This document shows positions 51,088 through 59,570 of a stretch of DNA of 64,000 nucleotides, piece by piece. The notes beneath the pieces are model-generated. The model was not told the origin of the DNA, did no database searches, and saw only the letters and a list, made by a program, of their open reading frames with translations. The position numbers were made by a program, and so were the translations under genes. How positions within the stretch are numbered: the first letter of the stretch is position 1; every line of letters starts with the position of its first letter. The DNA comes from Candidatus Aquiluna sp. XM-24bin5 (lineage in GTDB: Bacteria; Actinomycetota; Actinomycetia; Actinomycetales; Microbacteriaceae), in contig QCWE01000001.1 in assembly GCA_003149555.1 (NCBI GenBank), positions 894,546-958,545 of the forward strand. Reading direction: 5' to 3'.

Positions 51088-53384
51088 TGCTCGGCAAGAA
51101 GAAAACACCATCGGGCGTCGACACCGTAGAGAACGCACAACAAGACCCAGATAAAGAGCAACCCTGGAAAGAGCTCGGCCTCAAAGAGGACGAGTATCAA
51201 AGCATCAGAGAGATCCTTGGCCGCAGGCCAACCTCCTCAGAGCTTGCGATGTATTCGGTGATGTGGTCCGAGCACTGCAGCTACAAGTCCTCCAAGATCT
51301 ACCTCCGCCAGTTTGGCGAGAAGGTAACAGACGAGATGAAAAAACACCTCATGGTCGGCATGGGTGAGAACGCAGGTGTTGTCGACATCGGTGAGGGACT
51401 AGCAGTCACCTTCAAGGTTGAGAGCCACAACCACCCCAGCTACATTGAACCCTTCCAAGGAGCAGCAACGGGAGTTGGCGGCATCGTCCGCGACATTCTT
51501 TCGATGGGAGCAAGACCGGTGGCGGTCATGGACCAGCTCCGCTTCGGAGCACCACAGGACCCCGACACCGCAAGGGTCGTCCACGGCGTAGTAGATGGCA
51601 TCAGCTTCTATGGCAACTGCCTGGGGCTTCCAAACATCGGCGGCGAGACTGTGTTTGACAAGGTCTACCAGGGCAACCCACTGGTCAATGCCCTTTCCAT
51701 TGGCGCCCTCAAGCACGAAGACCTCCAGCTCGCCAAGGCAACCAATGCCGGCGACCTGGTGATCCTCTTTGGAGCCAGGACCGGAGCCGACGGCATTGGT
51801 GGCGTGAGCGTGCTGGCATCAGAGACCTTTGGTGACGAGGGTCCAACCAAGAGACCAGCGGTTCAGGTCGGAGATCCCTTTGCCGAGAAGGTGCTTATCG
51901 AGTGCTGCCTCGAGCTCTTCCACGCAGGCGTAGTTGCGGGCATCCAGGACCTGGGTGGTGCTGGTATCTCTTGTGCAACAAGTGAGCTTGCCTCCAATGG
52001 CAACATGGGCATGAAGATTCAGCTCAAGAACGTGCTGCTTAGGGACGAGAGCCTCACCCCAGAAGAGATCCTGATGAGCGAGTCTCAAGAGCGCATGTGT
52101 GCAATTGTTCCCAAGAAGCACCTCAAGGGCTTCGAGAAGATCGTCAACAAGTGGGAGGTTGAGTACTCGGTCCTAGGTGAGGTAATCAACGAGGACCGGC
52201 TCTACATTGACTGGGGACACGAAGAGATCGTCAACGTGCCACCCAGAACCGTCGCCCACGACGGTCCTGTCTATGAGCGCCCAGTCGAATACCCCAAGTA
52301 TCAAGATGCTCTAAACGCAGACAGCTCAGCAAAGCTCAAGAGGGCCGAGAACCCAACCGAGGTTGCCACCCAGCTCATGGAGCTAATCTCCACCCCTAAC
52401 CACGCAGACAAGTCCTGGGTTACCAACCAATATGACAAATACGTCATGGGAAACACAGCACTTGCCATGCCAGACGATGGCGGCATGGTCAGGATCAGCG
52501 AGGAGACAGGTCTCGGTGTTGCCCTGGCAACAGATGCCAATGGCAAGTACTGCTACCTCGACCCCTATGAGGGAGCAAGGCAAGCACTAGCGGAGGCCTA
52601 TAGAAACGTTGCTGTCACGGGCGCAGTCCCAAGAGCAGTAACCAACTGCCTAAACTTTGGCTCCCCTGAGAACCCAGAGGTGATGTGGCAATTCAAGCAG
52701 GCAACTGCGGGCCTCGCAGATGCCTGCCAAGAACTAGGTATTCCGGTAACAGGCGGCAACGTCAGCTTCTATAACCAAACCGGCGACACAGCCATCTACC
52801 CAACCCCTGTAGTTGGTGTTCTAGGTGTCATTGATGATGTTGCGAGGAGGGTGCCATCAGGTTGGCAGGACGATGGCAACAACATCTATCTCCTCGGAAC
52901 TACCTACGACGAACTAGATGGTTCGGCATGGGCCAAAGACCTCCATGATCACCTCGGTGGCAAGCCTCCAAAGGTTGACCTGCATAAAGAGAAAGAGCTT
53001 GCAGACCTGCTACATGGCGCAGCAATGCAGGGCCTTATCGAGGCCGCACACGACATCTCTGAGGGTGGCCTAGGAATCGCAATCCTGGAGGCAAGCCTCA
53101 GGTTCAATGTTGGAGCAAGGATCTGGATTGGTGAGCTCATGGAGCGAGACAACGTAGACCTAACATCAGCACTATTCTCTGAGTCTCAGGCAAGAGTCCT
53201 TGTCTCTGTTGGCAGAGAAGACGACGTCAAGTTCCAAGCGCTCTGCGAAGCCAGAGGTGTTCCAGTTCTAAGAATCGGTGTCACCGACAAGGAGAGCCAT
53301 GCAGTTGAGATCCAGGATGTTGCCAAGCTCGAGCTTGGCGAGATTAAGGGTGCTTGGGCTGGGGTATTGCCGGGGCTTTACTAG
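51087..53384 (+). CDS. purL: phosphoribosylformylglycinamidine synthase subunit PurL
   Basis: ATP-dependent amidation of FGAR to FGAM. 765 residues, the small PurL form that needs PurS and Pur[16 protein letters not shown] near residue 55, [20 protein letters not shown] near 110, [11 protein letters not shown] near 230, and [13 protein letters not shown] near 655. It ends the purSQL operon; no clear terminator is seen before the convergent Ltp-repeat gene. Confidence 0.97.
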   Translation: MLGKKKTPSGVDTVENAQQDPDKEQPWKELGLKEDEYQSIREILGRRPTSSELAMYSVMWSEHCSYKSSKIYLRQFGEKVTDEMKKHLMVGMGENAGVVDIGEGLAVTFKVESHNHPSYIEPFQGAATGVGGIVRDILSMGARPVAVMDQLRFGAPQDPDTARVVHGVVDGISFYGNCLGLPNIGGETVFDKVYQGNPLVNALSIGALKHEDLQLAKATNAGDLVILFGARTGADGIGGVSVLASETFGDEGPTKRPAVQVGDPFAEKVLIECCLELFHAGVVAGIQDLGGAGISCATSELASNGNMGMKIQLKNVLLRDESLTPEEILMSESQERMCAIVPKKHLKGFEKIVNKWEVEYSVLGEVINEDRLYIDWGHEEIVNVPPRTVAHDGPVYERPVEYPKYQDALNADSSAKLKRAENPTEVATQLMELISTPNHADKSWVTNQYDKYVMGNTALAMPDDGGMVRISEETGLGVALATDANGKYCYLDPYEGARQALAEAYRNVAVTGAVPRAVTNCLNFGSPENPEVMWQFKQATAGLADACQELGIPVTGGNVSFYNQTGDTAIYPTPVVGVLGVIDDVARRVPSGWQDDGNNIYLLGTTYDELDGSAWAKDLHDHLGGKPPKVDLHKEKELADLLHGAAMQGLIEAAHDISEGGLGIAILEASLRFNVGARIWIGELMERDNVDLTSALFSESQARVLVSVGREDDVKFQALCEARGVPVLRIGVTDKESHAVEIQDVAKLELGEIKGAWAGVLPGLY

Positions 53385-53411
53385 AGCTGCTCTTTACGAG
53401 GGAAGCGGTGG

Positions 53412-54284
53412 TTAGTAGGCAACGTTGACACCAAATTCGGCTTCTTCAGGCAAAAACCCCTCGTAGATCAATTGGTCGTAAAGTTTCTGTCTCGAGAAAG
53501 ACGAGTATTCAAGATACGACTCCGCTGACTTAACCGCTTGTTCAAACCAGTCAACATTTAGGGAGTCAACAGCAAATGTTGAGTCCGCTCGAGAGAAGCC
53601 CTCGTACTCAAGTTGGGCAATGAGACCAGTTCGAGAGAAAGCTGAATATCTCAAATAAGACTCCGCTGAACCTATGGCATTTGCCTGATCAGCACTCCCG
53701 CCCGAGGATGACTCCTGCTCCTCAAAGGCCCGTTCTACACCGTAGGCTGCCTCCGCCTCGCTGAAGCCCTCATAAATCAATTGATCCAAGAGTCCGGATC
53801 TCGAAAAAGACGAGTATTCCAGGTAGCTTTCCGCTGACTTAGCTGCTTGCTCGAACCAGTCTGCGTTGACGGCATCTACGGCATAGCTAGAGTTTTCAAA
53901 TGAATAGCCTTCGTACTCAAGCTGCTCTATTAGCCCAGTCCTCGAAAATGCGGAGAAGCGAAGATACGACTCAGCGCTCTTGCGAGCATTTCGCTCTTCA
54001 GAAGTTTCGGACAGAGATGATGAATCTTCGGTTCGATCTTCAGCTTCCGCTGAGGAATCTGCTTGTGATTCAACACCTTGGTCATTAGGTTCTTGAGGTT
54101 CGTTTAGCTCCGTTGGGGTATCACTGCCAGCACTGGGTTGCTGGGACGAGTTGGTTAAGGATGCTTGCTCTCGTGGAACAGAGTTTTGAGCGCTGATAAT
54201 GCCCAGGACCAAAAGTATCAGCGGAATTGCAAAGCGCTTTTTTTGATACCAAGGTCTGCTTTTCTTTTGATCTGCATCCGACAT
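53412..54284 (-). CDS. membrane-anchored protein with four Ltp-type repeats
   Basis: 290 residues. A basic start (KKSRPWYQKKR) and one membrane segment (20-33) precede a Ser/Glu-rich low-complexity linker (40-100). Four Ltp/host-surface-lipoprotein repeats follow, about 101-147, 149-187, 206-250 and 252-290, each with SAESYLxxSxFSRxxLxxQLxYEGxS. Repeats 1 and 3, and 2 and 4, are closest, so a two-repeat unit was duplicated. The repeat is known from phage Ltp (superinfection exclusion) and many surface proteins. GGGGAGA precedes the ATG. Confidence 0.82.
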   Translation of the reverse strand: MSDADQKKSRPWYQKKRFAIPLILLVLGIISAQNSVPREQASLTNSSQQPSAGSDTPTELNEPQEPNDQGVESQADSSAEAEDRTEDSSSLSETSEERNARKSAESYLRFSAFSRTGLIEQLEYEGYSFENSSYAVDAVNADWFEQAAKSAESYLEYSSFSRSGLLDQLIYEGFSEAEAAYGVERAFEEQESSSGGSADQANAIGSAESYLRYSAFSRTGLIAQLEYEGFSRADSTFAVDSLNVDWFEQAVKSAESYLEYSSFSRQKLYDQLIYEGFLPEEAEFGVNVAY

Positions 54285-54311
54285 ATTGGATCTCCCCTTT
54301 TTCAGTATAAG

Positions 54312-54345
54312 CGGGGCACGCCCCGTTGGGTGTTACTCTCATCGA
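54312..54345 (+). promoter_or_regulatory. extended -10 leaderless promoter and GC palindrome
   Basis: TGT-TACTCT (extended -10, hexamer 54334-54339) lies six bases before GTG 54346. A 14-bp palindrome CGGGGC-ac-GCCCCG (54312-54325) sits just upstream, in the divergent gap with the Ltp-repeat gene, and could be an operator for both. Confidence 0.5.
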
Positions 54346-55356
54346 GTGAAAAAGTCAACGTGGATTGGCATTACTGCCGGAGCTCTGGTAGCCATTTTGG
54401 GTGGTGGTGCTCTAGCCGTTGGTGACTACGTCTACACCTCAGGAACCGCAGTTCCCTGCGCAATCAACGACGACGATCTTGCCAACAAGCCCGAAGAGTT
54501 TTACACCCCCGGAAGTGGCAATGGTCCATTCCCAGGTCCCGGTTGGGAGAAGTGGGTGGGTCACGACATTTCTGAGTGGTGGATGGTCGGTGTTCCCTAC
54601 GATGCCGTGACCATTCCGGTTGAAGAGGAAGTTGATCTCTCTGCCTGGTGGATTACACCTATTGAGGGAAACGGCAAGACCGTGATTGTTACCCACGGAA
54701 TAGGAACTTCTCGCCGCGACTACAACACTCTCTTACCTGTGGGGATGCTCGTGAATAACGGTTTCAACGTTTTACTCGTTGACTCGCGTGACACCGGTGA
54801 GTCCACCTGCACCGATGGGCGCCATTCAGCCGGCCAAGAAGAATCCTCTGACTTTGCAGCGGTAGCCGAGTGGCTCGTGATGAAACAGGGAATCGTGCCT
54901 TCCGAGCTTGGGATGTTTGGCGTTTCAGGTGGTGCTATTGCAACCAGCATGCTGCCTGCTAAGACGGACCTAGTCGCAGCCTTTGCAATGGAGGGAACAA
55001 TCTTCGACTTCAACGCAGCCGCAACCAGAGAGGTTGAATACCAGGGATTCCCTGGTTTCTTGTGGCAGTTGGCCCTGATCGCAGCTCAGCTCTTCCATGG
55101 CGTAAACCTGACTGAGACCTCAGCCATGGATGGAATTGAGGCAGCAGGTGCAAGGCCAATGCTTATCCTCCACGGTGACAGCGACCAGAGGCTTGACTAC
55201 CAGTCCTCAGTTGATTTCTACGAATACGGGAAGTCGGTGGGTGCCAACATCCAGCTCGAGACTTTCGTTGGGGCAGATCACACCGAGGGAATGCTCACCG
55301 AGCCTGAGCGCTACGAGCGGCTCCTAGTTGAATTTTTTGAATCAGCTCTCGATTAG
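54346..55356 (+). CDS. alpha/beta hydrolase, membrane-anchored
   Basis: 336 residues: an N-terminal membrane segment (WIGITAGALVAILGGGALAVG), then an alpha/beta-hydrolase fold with oxyanion region VTHGIGTSRRDYN, nucleophile elbow FGVSGGAIATSM (Ser of GVSGG), acid in LILHGDSDQRLDY and catalytic His in GADHTEGM. It probably faces outside. Substrate unknown. GTG start is leaderless; an ATG at 54286 lies before the promoter and is not used. Confidence 0.85.
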   Translation: MKKSTWIGITAGALVAILGGGALAVGDYVYTSGTAVPCAINDDDLANKPEEFYTPGSGNGPFPGPGWEKWVGHDISEWWMVGVPYDAVTIPVEEEVDLSAWWITPIEGNGKTVIVTHGIGTSRRDYNTLLPVGMLVNNGFNVLLVDSRDTGESTCTDGRHSAGQEESSDFAAVAEWLVMKQGIVPSELGMFGVSGGAIATSMLPAKTDLVAAFAMEGTIFDFNAAATREVEYQGFPGFLWQLALIAAQLFHGVNLTETSAMDGIEAAGARPMLILHGDSDQRLDYQSSVDFYEYGKSVGANIQLETFVGADHTEGMLTEPERYERLLVEFFESALD

Positions 55357-55360
55357 AGGA

Positions 55361-56284
55361 CTACTTACCAGATCCAAATACTCTTCCAAGAGCACTAGCT
55401 GCTGCTGAGAACTCGCTTGGGATGAACCAGACCTTGTTCGCATCTCCCTGGCTCATCTCCTTGAGCTGCTCGATGTATTTATAGGCAAGTGCCTGGTCTG
55501 TGACCGAGGCTTCAGCCAAAGCATCGAAGACCTTTTGAATAGCCTTTGCTTCACCGTCTGCAACCAGTGCCTCGGCCTTCGCGTCAGCCTCTGCCTTGAG
55601 GATGATGGCCTTGGCCTGACCTTCAGCGCGAAGAATCTCGGCCTGCTTATTACCCTCAGCGGTGAGGATGTCGGACTGCTTAGTTCCTTCGGCCAGCAAG
55701 ATGGCGGCGCGCTTGTCACGCTCGGCCTTCATCTGCTTTTCCATTGACTCGCGCACCGACTCTGGTGGGACGATGTCGCGAATCTCTACGCGGTTTACTC
55801 TCACGCCCCACTTGCCAGTTGCCTCGTCGAGTACTGCACGAAGCGCGCCATTGATCTCTTCTCGAGAGGTCAGGGCGTCTTCAAGATCGAGGCTTCCAAC
55901 CTTGTTTCGCAAGGTGGTGACAGTCAGCTGCTCAATACCTAATACAAAGTTTGCAATCTCATAGGTTGCCGACTTGGGGTCGGTGACCTGGTAGTAGATG
56001 ACGGTGTCGATCTCGATAACTAGGTTGTCCTCGGTGATTACCGACTGAGGCTGAAAATCTACGACCTGCTCCCTCAGGTCAACGGTTCTGCGAACCACAT
56101 CAATGAATGGGAAGACTAGGTTCACACCAGCCTCGAGAGTCTTGTGATAGCGACCTAGTCGCTCGACAACACCGGCGGTTGCCTGGGGGATGATGCGGAT
56201 GGAGCGGATCAGTAGGACCGCTACCAGAATTAGGAAGATGGCTGTGCCGACTCCTCCAAAGTCAAAGCTTCTTAGAAAGTCCAT
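55361..56284 (-). CDS. SPFH/band 7 (stomatin-like, QmcA-type) membrane protein
   Basis: 307 residues: one N-terminal membrane segment (TAIFLILVAVLLI), SPFH domain (IIPQATAGVVERLGRYHKTLEAG, VDLREQVVDF), then a heptad-like region of AEGxKQ/AEAxAKA repeats near 190-245. Forms membrane microdomain scaffolds. Its start lies 4 bp after nfeD; the SPFH-NfeD pair is a standard unit. Confidence 0.92.
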   Translation of the reverse strand: MDFLRSFDFGGVGTAIFLILVAVLLIRSIRIIPQATAGVVERLGRYHKTLEAGVNLVFPFIDVVRRTVDLREQVVDFQPQSVITEDNLVIEIDTVIYYQVTDPKSATYEIANFVLGIEQLTVTTLRNKVGSLDLEDALTSREEINGALRAVLDEATGKWGVRVNRVEIRDIVPPESVRESMEKQMKAERDKRAAILLAEGTKQSDILTAEGNKQAEILRAEGQAKAIILKAEADAKAEALVADGEAKAIQKVFDALAEASVTDQALAYKYIEQLKEMSQGDANKVWFIPSEFSAAASALGRVFGSGK

Positions 56285-56288
56285 CCGA

Positions 56289-56699
56289 CTACCTCACAAT
56301 CAGTGTTGCGCCATCGATCTCTTCGATGGTCACCTTGGCGCCCTTCATACGAACACCCTCTTTGACCCTCGCACTCCAGTCCTCGCCCCAGACCTTCACG
56401 AGTCCTGAGTCCTCGGTCACGTCCTGGGTCACCGTTGCCTGCTTCCCAACCAGAGAGGAGACATTAGTCATGCGCTCTGGGTGCTTGCCTTGCCACTTCG
56501 CGATTAGCGGTCTCACATAGACAAGGGCCACTATCGCCGCCGCCAAGAACCCTGCTCCCTGCAGCCACATCGGAGCATCGAACAGGGAGAGCACAAGCGG
56601 CACAAGCGTCGCAACCGCGAGCGCCGCAAAATACAGGCCATAGGTCAGAAGCTCAATGACCACCAAGGCAGCAAGCACTGCCAGCCAGACAAAAGTCAT
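56289..56699 (-). CDS. NfeD family membrane protein
   Basis: 136 residues: three membrane segments, then a C-terminal OB-fold NfeD domain (LVGKQATVTQDV, VKVWGEDWSARVKEGV, KVTIEEIDGATLIV). This short form lacks the ClpP-like protease part. It acts with the SPFH partner encoded next. AAGGGAG precedes the ATG. Confidence 0.92.
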   Translation of the reverse strand: MTFVWLAVLAALVVIELLTYGLYFAALAVATLVPLVLSLFDAPMWLQGAGFLAAAIVALVYVRPLIAKWQGKHPERMTNVSSLVGKQATVTQDVTEDSGLVKVWGEDWSARVKEGVRMKGAKVTIEEIDGATLIVR

Positions 56700-56798
56700 C
56701 TCGCTCCCTTCACTACCCCTAGCTTAAGTGGCTGGGGCGACAAAACAAACCGGTACAGGTAGGTCACTAGGGCGCTAGCCGAGGCTTACGTAAAAGAA

Positions 56799-56822
56799 AA
56801 CCCCGGGCCGGGGCCCGGGGTT
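56799..56822 (-). terminator. intrinsic terminator of exported His-rich protein gene
   Basis: GC-rich hairpin with 11-bp perfect arms (AACCCCGGGCC and its complement, two-base centre); on the minus strand it is followed by TTTTCTTTT. The plus strand offers only a poor T tract. Confidence 0.85.
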
Positions 56823-56839
56823 CTCTATTGCCGATTGCT

Positions 56840-57487
56840 TCAGGCGTTAGGCATTTGCCTTTCGCCCTCAAAGGAAGGTCCCATGTGACCGCGGTGCTTA
56901 CCACCGCGGAAACCTGGGTGGCCACGCTTCTCCTGGTGCTCTGCAGCAACATCGGCGCTGTAGGTAACAGAAAGCGGGCCTGATGAAGTGGCGGTTGCAT
57001 TGCCCTCGTCATCGACGGTGATAGTCACTAGCACGGGGGAGGTGCCGTCAGATGGGTAGAGAGCGAGCTTGGTTACGCCAGCTTCAGTTGGAGCACGAAA
57101 ACCAAGAAGTCCAGAAAGAGTCCCGTCTTCAATTTCGGTGCGTGTTGGGGTGTCGCCATCAAAAGAGATGGGGCGAATGCCGATTCGCCTTCCATCCCCT
57201 GTTGGCTCCTGATCTGGAACCGAGGTCGCATCACTGTCAAGGAGGTAAACAGTGAAGTAGGCGCCTGCGTGTGCGGCCCTTGCCTCAGTTACGTCTTCTG
57301 GAATGCCAATCACTTCTGCATCCAGGGTTGCTCGGTTGTGGTCCTCGTGAGAGCGAGCCTCGTGGCTCATCCCTGAGTGGCCCTCTCGCTCGCCTCGATC
57401 ATCTGCGAGCGCTGGCAGAGCCAGTCCGAGCGTGCCGGTAGCAACCACAGCTAGAGCTGCGATGCCTACCTTGGCTGATTTCTTCAT
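56840..57487 (-). CDS. exported His-rich protein of unknown function
   Basis: 215 residues from ATG 57487 (AAAGG about seven bases upstream; the frame is open to 57514). A signal peptide ending ALPALA near residue 27 is followed by a charged His-rich stretch (HSGMSHEARSHEDHN), a beta-rich central domain (AYFTVYLLDSDATSV, GITPLALYPSDGTSPVLVTIT-like strands) and a C-terminal tail with many His, Gly and Lys (HPGFRGGKHRGHMG). Metal binding is a reasonable guess. Monocistronic, with its own strong terminator. Confidence 0.75.
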   Translation of the reverse strand: MKKSAKVGIAALAVVATGTLGLALPALADDRGEREGHSGMSHEARSHEDHNRATLDAEVIGIPEDVTEARAAHAGAYFTVYLLDSDATSVPDQEPTGDGRRIGIRPISFDGDTPTRTEIEDGTLSGLLGFRAPTEAGVTKLALYPSDGTSPVLVTITVDDEGNATATSSGPLSVTYSADVAAEHQEKRGHPGFRGGKHRGHMGPSFEGERQMPNA

Positions 57488-57585
57488 CCGTATCCTTTCG
57501 TGGATACGAATCAAGTTAGAGAAGTCGTCAGCGATAGGTAGCCAAAATCAGCATCCTGCTATGAAGCTTGCAGGAAGCTCTCAGT

Positions 57586-58212
57586 TTAGAAAAGGCGCCA
57601 GGGAGAGAGCTTCCAGCCCATGCGCACTGCAGTCAGGCGGATCGCAACCATAACGACAGCCGCTATGAGGACATCTAGGTACTCCGGAGTTTGAAGCTGA
57701 GAGAGCAGCACAACAAGCCAGCCACCAGCAAACGCAATGACCGCATACGGCTGGTGATCGTGGAAGGCCCTCGGGACCTCGTTAACGAGCACATCGCGCA
57801 GGATGCCCCCCACTACCGCCGTAATGACACCCATGAGCACTGCGATCAGCGGGGTCTGTCCGGTTTGAAGGGCAATATGGGTTCCACCTGCCGCAAAGAT
57901 GCCAAGACCGAAGGCATCAGGAACAAGCATTGCCTTCTCGGTGAATTCAATGTGCCTAGCTCTGAAAAAGAAAGGCAGGGAAAGTCCGGCAACAATTAGG
58001 GCCCACACCCAAATCTCCTGCTCGACCCAAAAGAATGGCCGGCGATCCAGCAAAACGTCGCGCAATGTGCCGCCACCGAAGGCGGCAATGGCACCAATCA
58101 TTACGACACCGACAAGATCGAACTGTTTTCTTGCGGCCTCAATGATTCCCGAGAGCGCGAACGCGATAACGCCTAACACCTCGAAGACGAGAAGAAAGGT
58201 GTCTAGGTTCAT
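57586..58212 (-). CDS. trimeric intracellular cation channel (TRIC/UPF0126) family protein
   Basis: 208 residues, about seven membrane segments in two inverted repeats, each with the family motif GGGTLRDVLL (near 45) and GGILRDVLV (near 135). Prokaryotic TRIC proteins form trimeric cation channels; physiological role unclear. GGGAG lies nine bases before the ATG. It follows a tRNA-Leu gene on the same strand. Confidence 0.9.
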   Translation of the reverse strand: MNLDTFLLVFEVLGVIAFALSGIIEAARKQFDLVGVVMIGAIAAFGGGTLRDVLLDRRPFFWVEQEIWVWALIVAGLSLPFFFRARHIEFTEKAMLVPDAFGLGIFAAGGTHIALQTGQTPLIAVLMGVITAVVGGILRDVLVNEVPRAFHDHQPYAVIAFAGGWLVVLLSQLQTPEYLDVLIAAVVMVAIRLTAVRMGWKLSPWRLF

Positions 58213-58226
58213 TTTCTTCTCCCTTG

Positions 58227-58309
58227 TGCGCGAGGCGGGACTTGAACCCGCACGTCCTTGCGGACACTGGCACCTGAAGCCAGCGCGTCTGCCATTTCGC
58301 CACTCGCGC
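58227..58309 (-). tRNA. tRNA-Leu (anticodon CAG)
   Basis: Type II tRNA of 83 bases: acceptor GCGCGAG with CTCGCGC, anticodon loop TTCAGGT, a variable-arm hairpin (TGTCCGCAAGGACG) and T loop TTCAAGT, discriminator A; CCA is not encoded. TAATCT on the minus strand (58338-58333) is a likely -10, about 24 bases upstream. Confidence 0.96.
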
Positions 58310-58413
58310 AGTAGCAGCTGGAAAGCCTCTAGAGATTAGCAGAGAACCTGCCGCCGAGTAAGGGGCGGGATTAGACTTACCTAACCCACAGCGACATCTC
58401 GAAAGTAGGCGAA

Positions 58414-59085
58414 ATGGGCCTGTTGGACAAGGCAGAGCAGCGCATTGAAGGCGCAGTGAGCTCACTCTTCTCCAAGCTCTCCAGAGCTGAGCTGCAGCCG
58501 GTAGAAATAACCCAGGCGGTTCGTTCGGCTATGGACCTTGCGGCAAAGGCAGACAGCGTTGGTTCAACCGTCGTCCCTCACCGCTACCTACTTGTGGTTC
58601 ACAGCTCGGACGCTCAAAAAATAACCTCGTCAATGCTTTCGGCCATCAGAAGCGAAGTTGCCAAATACGCCTCCTCGCGCCAGTACCGCCTGGTTGACTC
58701 GATTGATCTAACGGTCTCCGCGGATGACAAGATCTCAAAGGGTCGAATCCGGGTTGGGTCTCAGCCTGTCGACACATCGGTTGCCTGGAGGCCGGTGCTG
58801 ACAATCGGCGATAAAGAGTACGAGCTGAAGGTGGGGACATCCACGGTCGGCCGCGATGAGAAGGCGGACATCTGCGTAGACGATAGGGGCCTTAGCCGCA
58901 TCCATTTTGAGATTGCCTGGAACGGAGAGGTTGCAGCAATTAGAGACCTGCAGTCAACCAATGGTACGTTCCTTGACGGAGCTCGCGTGAATGAGCTGGT
59001 CCTCATCTCCGGTAGCACAATCTCGGCGGGAAGAACCGAGTTTCACTATCAACTGCTAGCGCTGGCGGGTGAGAGCAGTGAGTGA
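58414..59085 (+). CDS. fhaA: FhaA-like protein (DUF3662 and FHA domains)
   Basis: 223 residues: N-terminal DUF3662 domain (GLLDKAEQRIEGAVSSLFSKL to about 110), a very short linker, then an FHA phosphothreonine-binding domain (TSTVGRDEKADICV, DRGLSRIHFEI, QSTNGTFLDG). Mycobacterial FhaA has about 530 residues; the long linker is missing here. It binds phosphorylated partners in cell-wall control. A TAGACT -10 lies at 58372-58377. Confidence 0.92.
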   Translation: MGLLDKAEQRIEGAVSSLFSKLSRAELQPVEITQAVRSAMDLAAKADSVGSTVVPHRYLLVVHSSDAQKITSSMLSAIRSEVAKYASSRQYRLVDSIDLTVSADDKISKGRIRVGSQPVDTSVAWRPVLTIGDKEYELKVGTSTVGRDEKADICVDDRGLSRIHFEIAWNGEVAAIRDLQSTNGTFLDGARVNELVLISGSTISAGRTEFHYQLLALAGESSE

Positions 59086-59566
59086 ACTTGCGCTGTTTCT
59101 GGTCCGCATCGGCTTTGTCGCGGTGCTTTGGATTTTTGTCCTGAGCCTGCTTTCAGTTATCCGAGCAGACCTTTATGGCCGCAGGGTAATTAGCCGACTC
59201 GCAAAGCAGAGTGCGCCGCAACTAAGCCAGGCGCCAGTTGCCGAGCTGGACATTGACGACAGCGATGCTTTTGAGCCGACGAAGATTCAAATGCTCACAG
59301 GCAGAAGCGCCGGAGAGAGCATCGATCTTGATGAAAAGAAGGAGATCACCATCGGCCGGTCACCGGGTTCTGATCTTGTGATTTCTGATGAGTTTGCATC
59401 GAACACCCACGCAAAACTGGTGCTTGTTGGTGACGAGTGGGTGCTGCAAGATCTGAACTCAACAAACGGCACTTTCATTGACGGTAAGCGCGTAACGACC
59501 CCCGTGACGATGACGGCTGGGGCCACCATCAGAATCGGAACCACGACCTTCGATTTGAGGTCTTAG
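59078..59566 (+). CDS. fhaB: FhaB-like membrane-anchored FHA protein
   Basis: 162 residues from GTG 59078 (overlaps fhaA by 8 bp; GTG 59069 is possible). An N-terminal membrane segment (FLVRIGFVAVLWIFVLSLLSVI) is followed by an FHA domain (ITIGRSPGSDLVI, FASNTHAKLVL, LNSTNGTFIDGKRV). FhaB/FipA-type proteins link Ser/Thr kinases to division and cell-wall machinery. Confidence 0.92.
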   Translation: MSELALFLVRIGFVAVLWIFVLSLLSVIRADLYGRRVISRLAKQSAPQLSQAPVAELDIDDSDAFEPTKIQMLTGRSAGESIDLDEKKEITIGRSPGSDLVISDEFASNTHAKLVLVGDEWVLQDLNSTNGTFIDGKRVTTPVTMTAGATIRIGTTTFDLRS

Positions 59567-59570
59567 TCAA

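Noticed and set aside
53385..53411. Terminator after purL
   Set aside because: AGAGC/GCTCT stem has five pairs, almost no loop and only three T; too weak to call.
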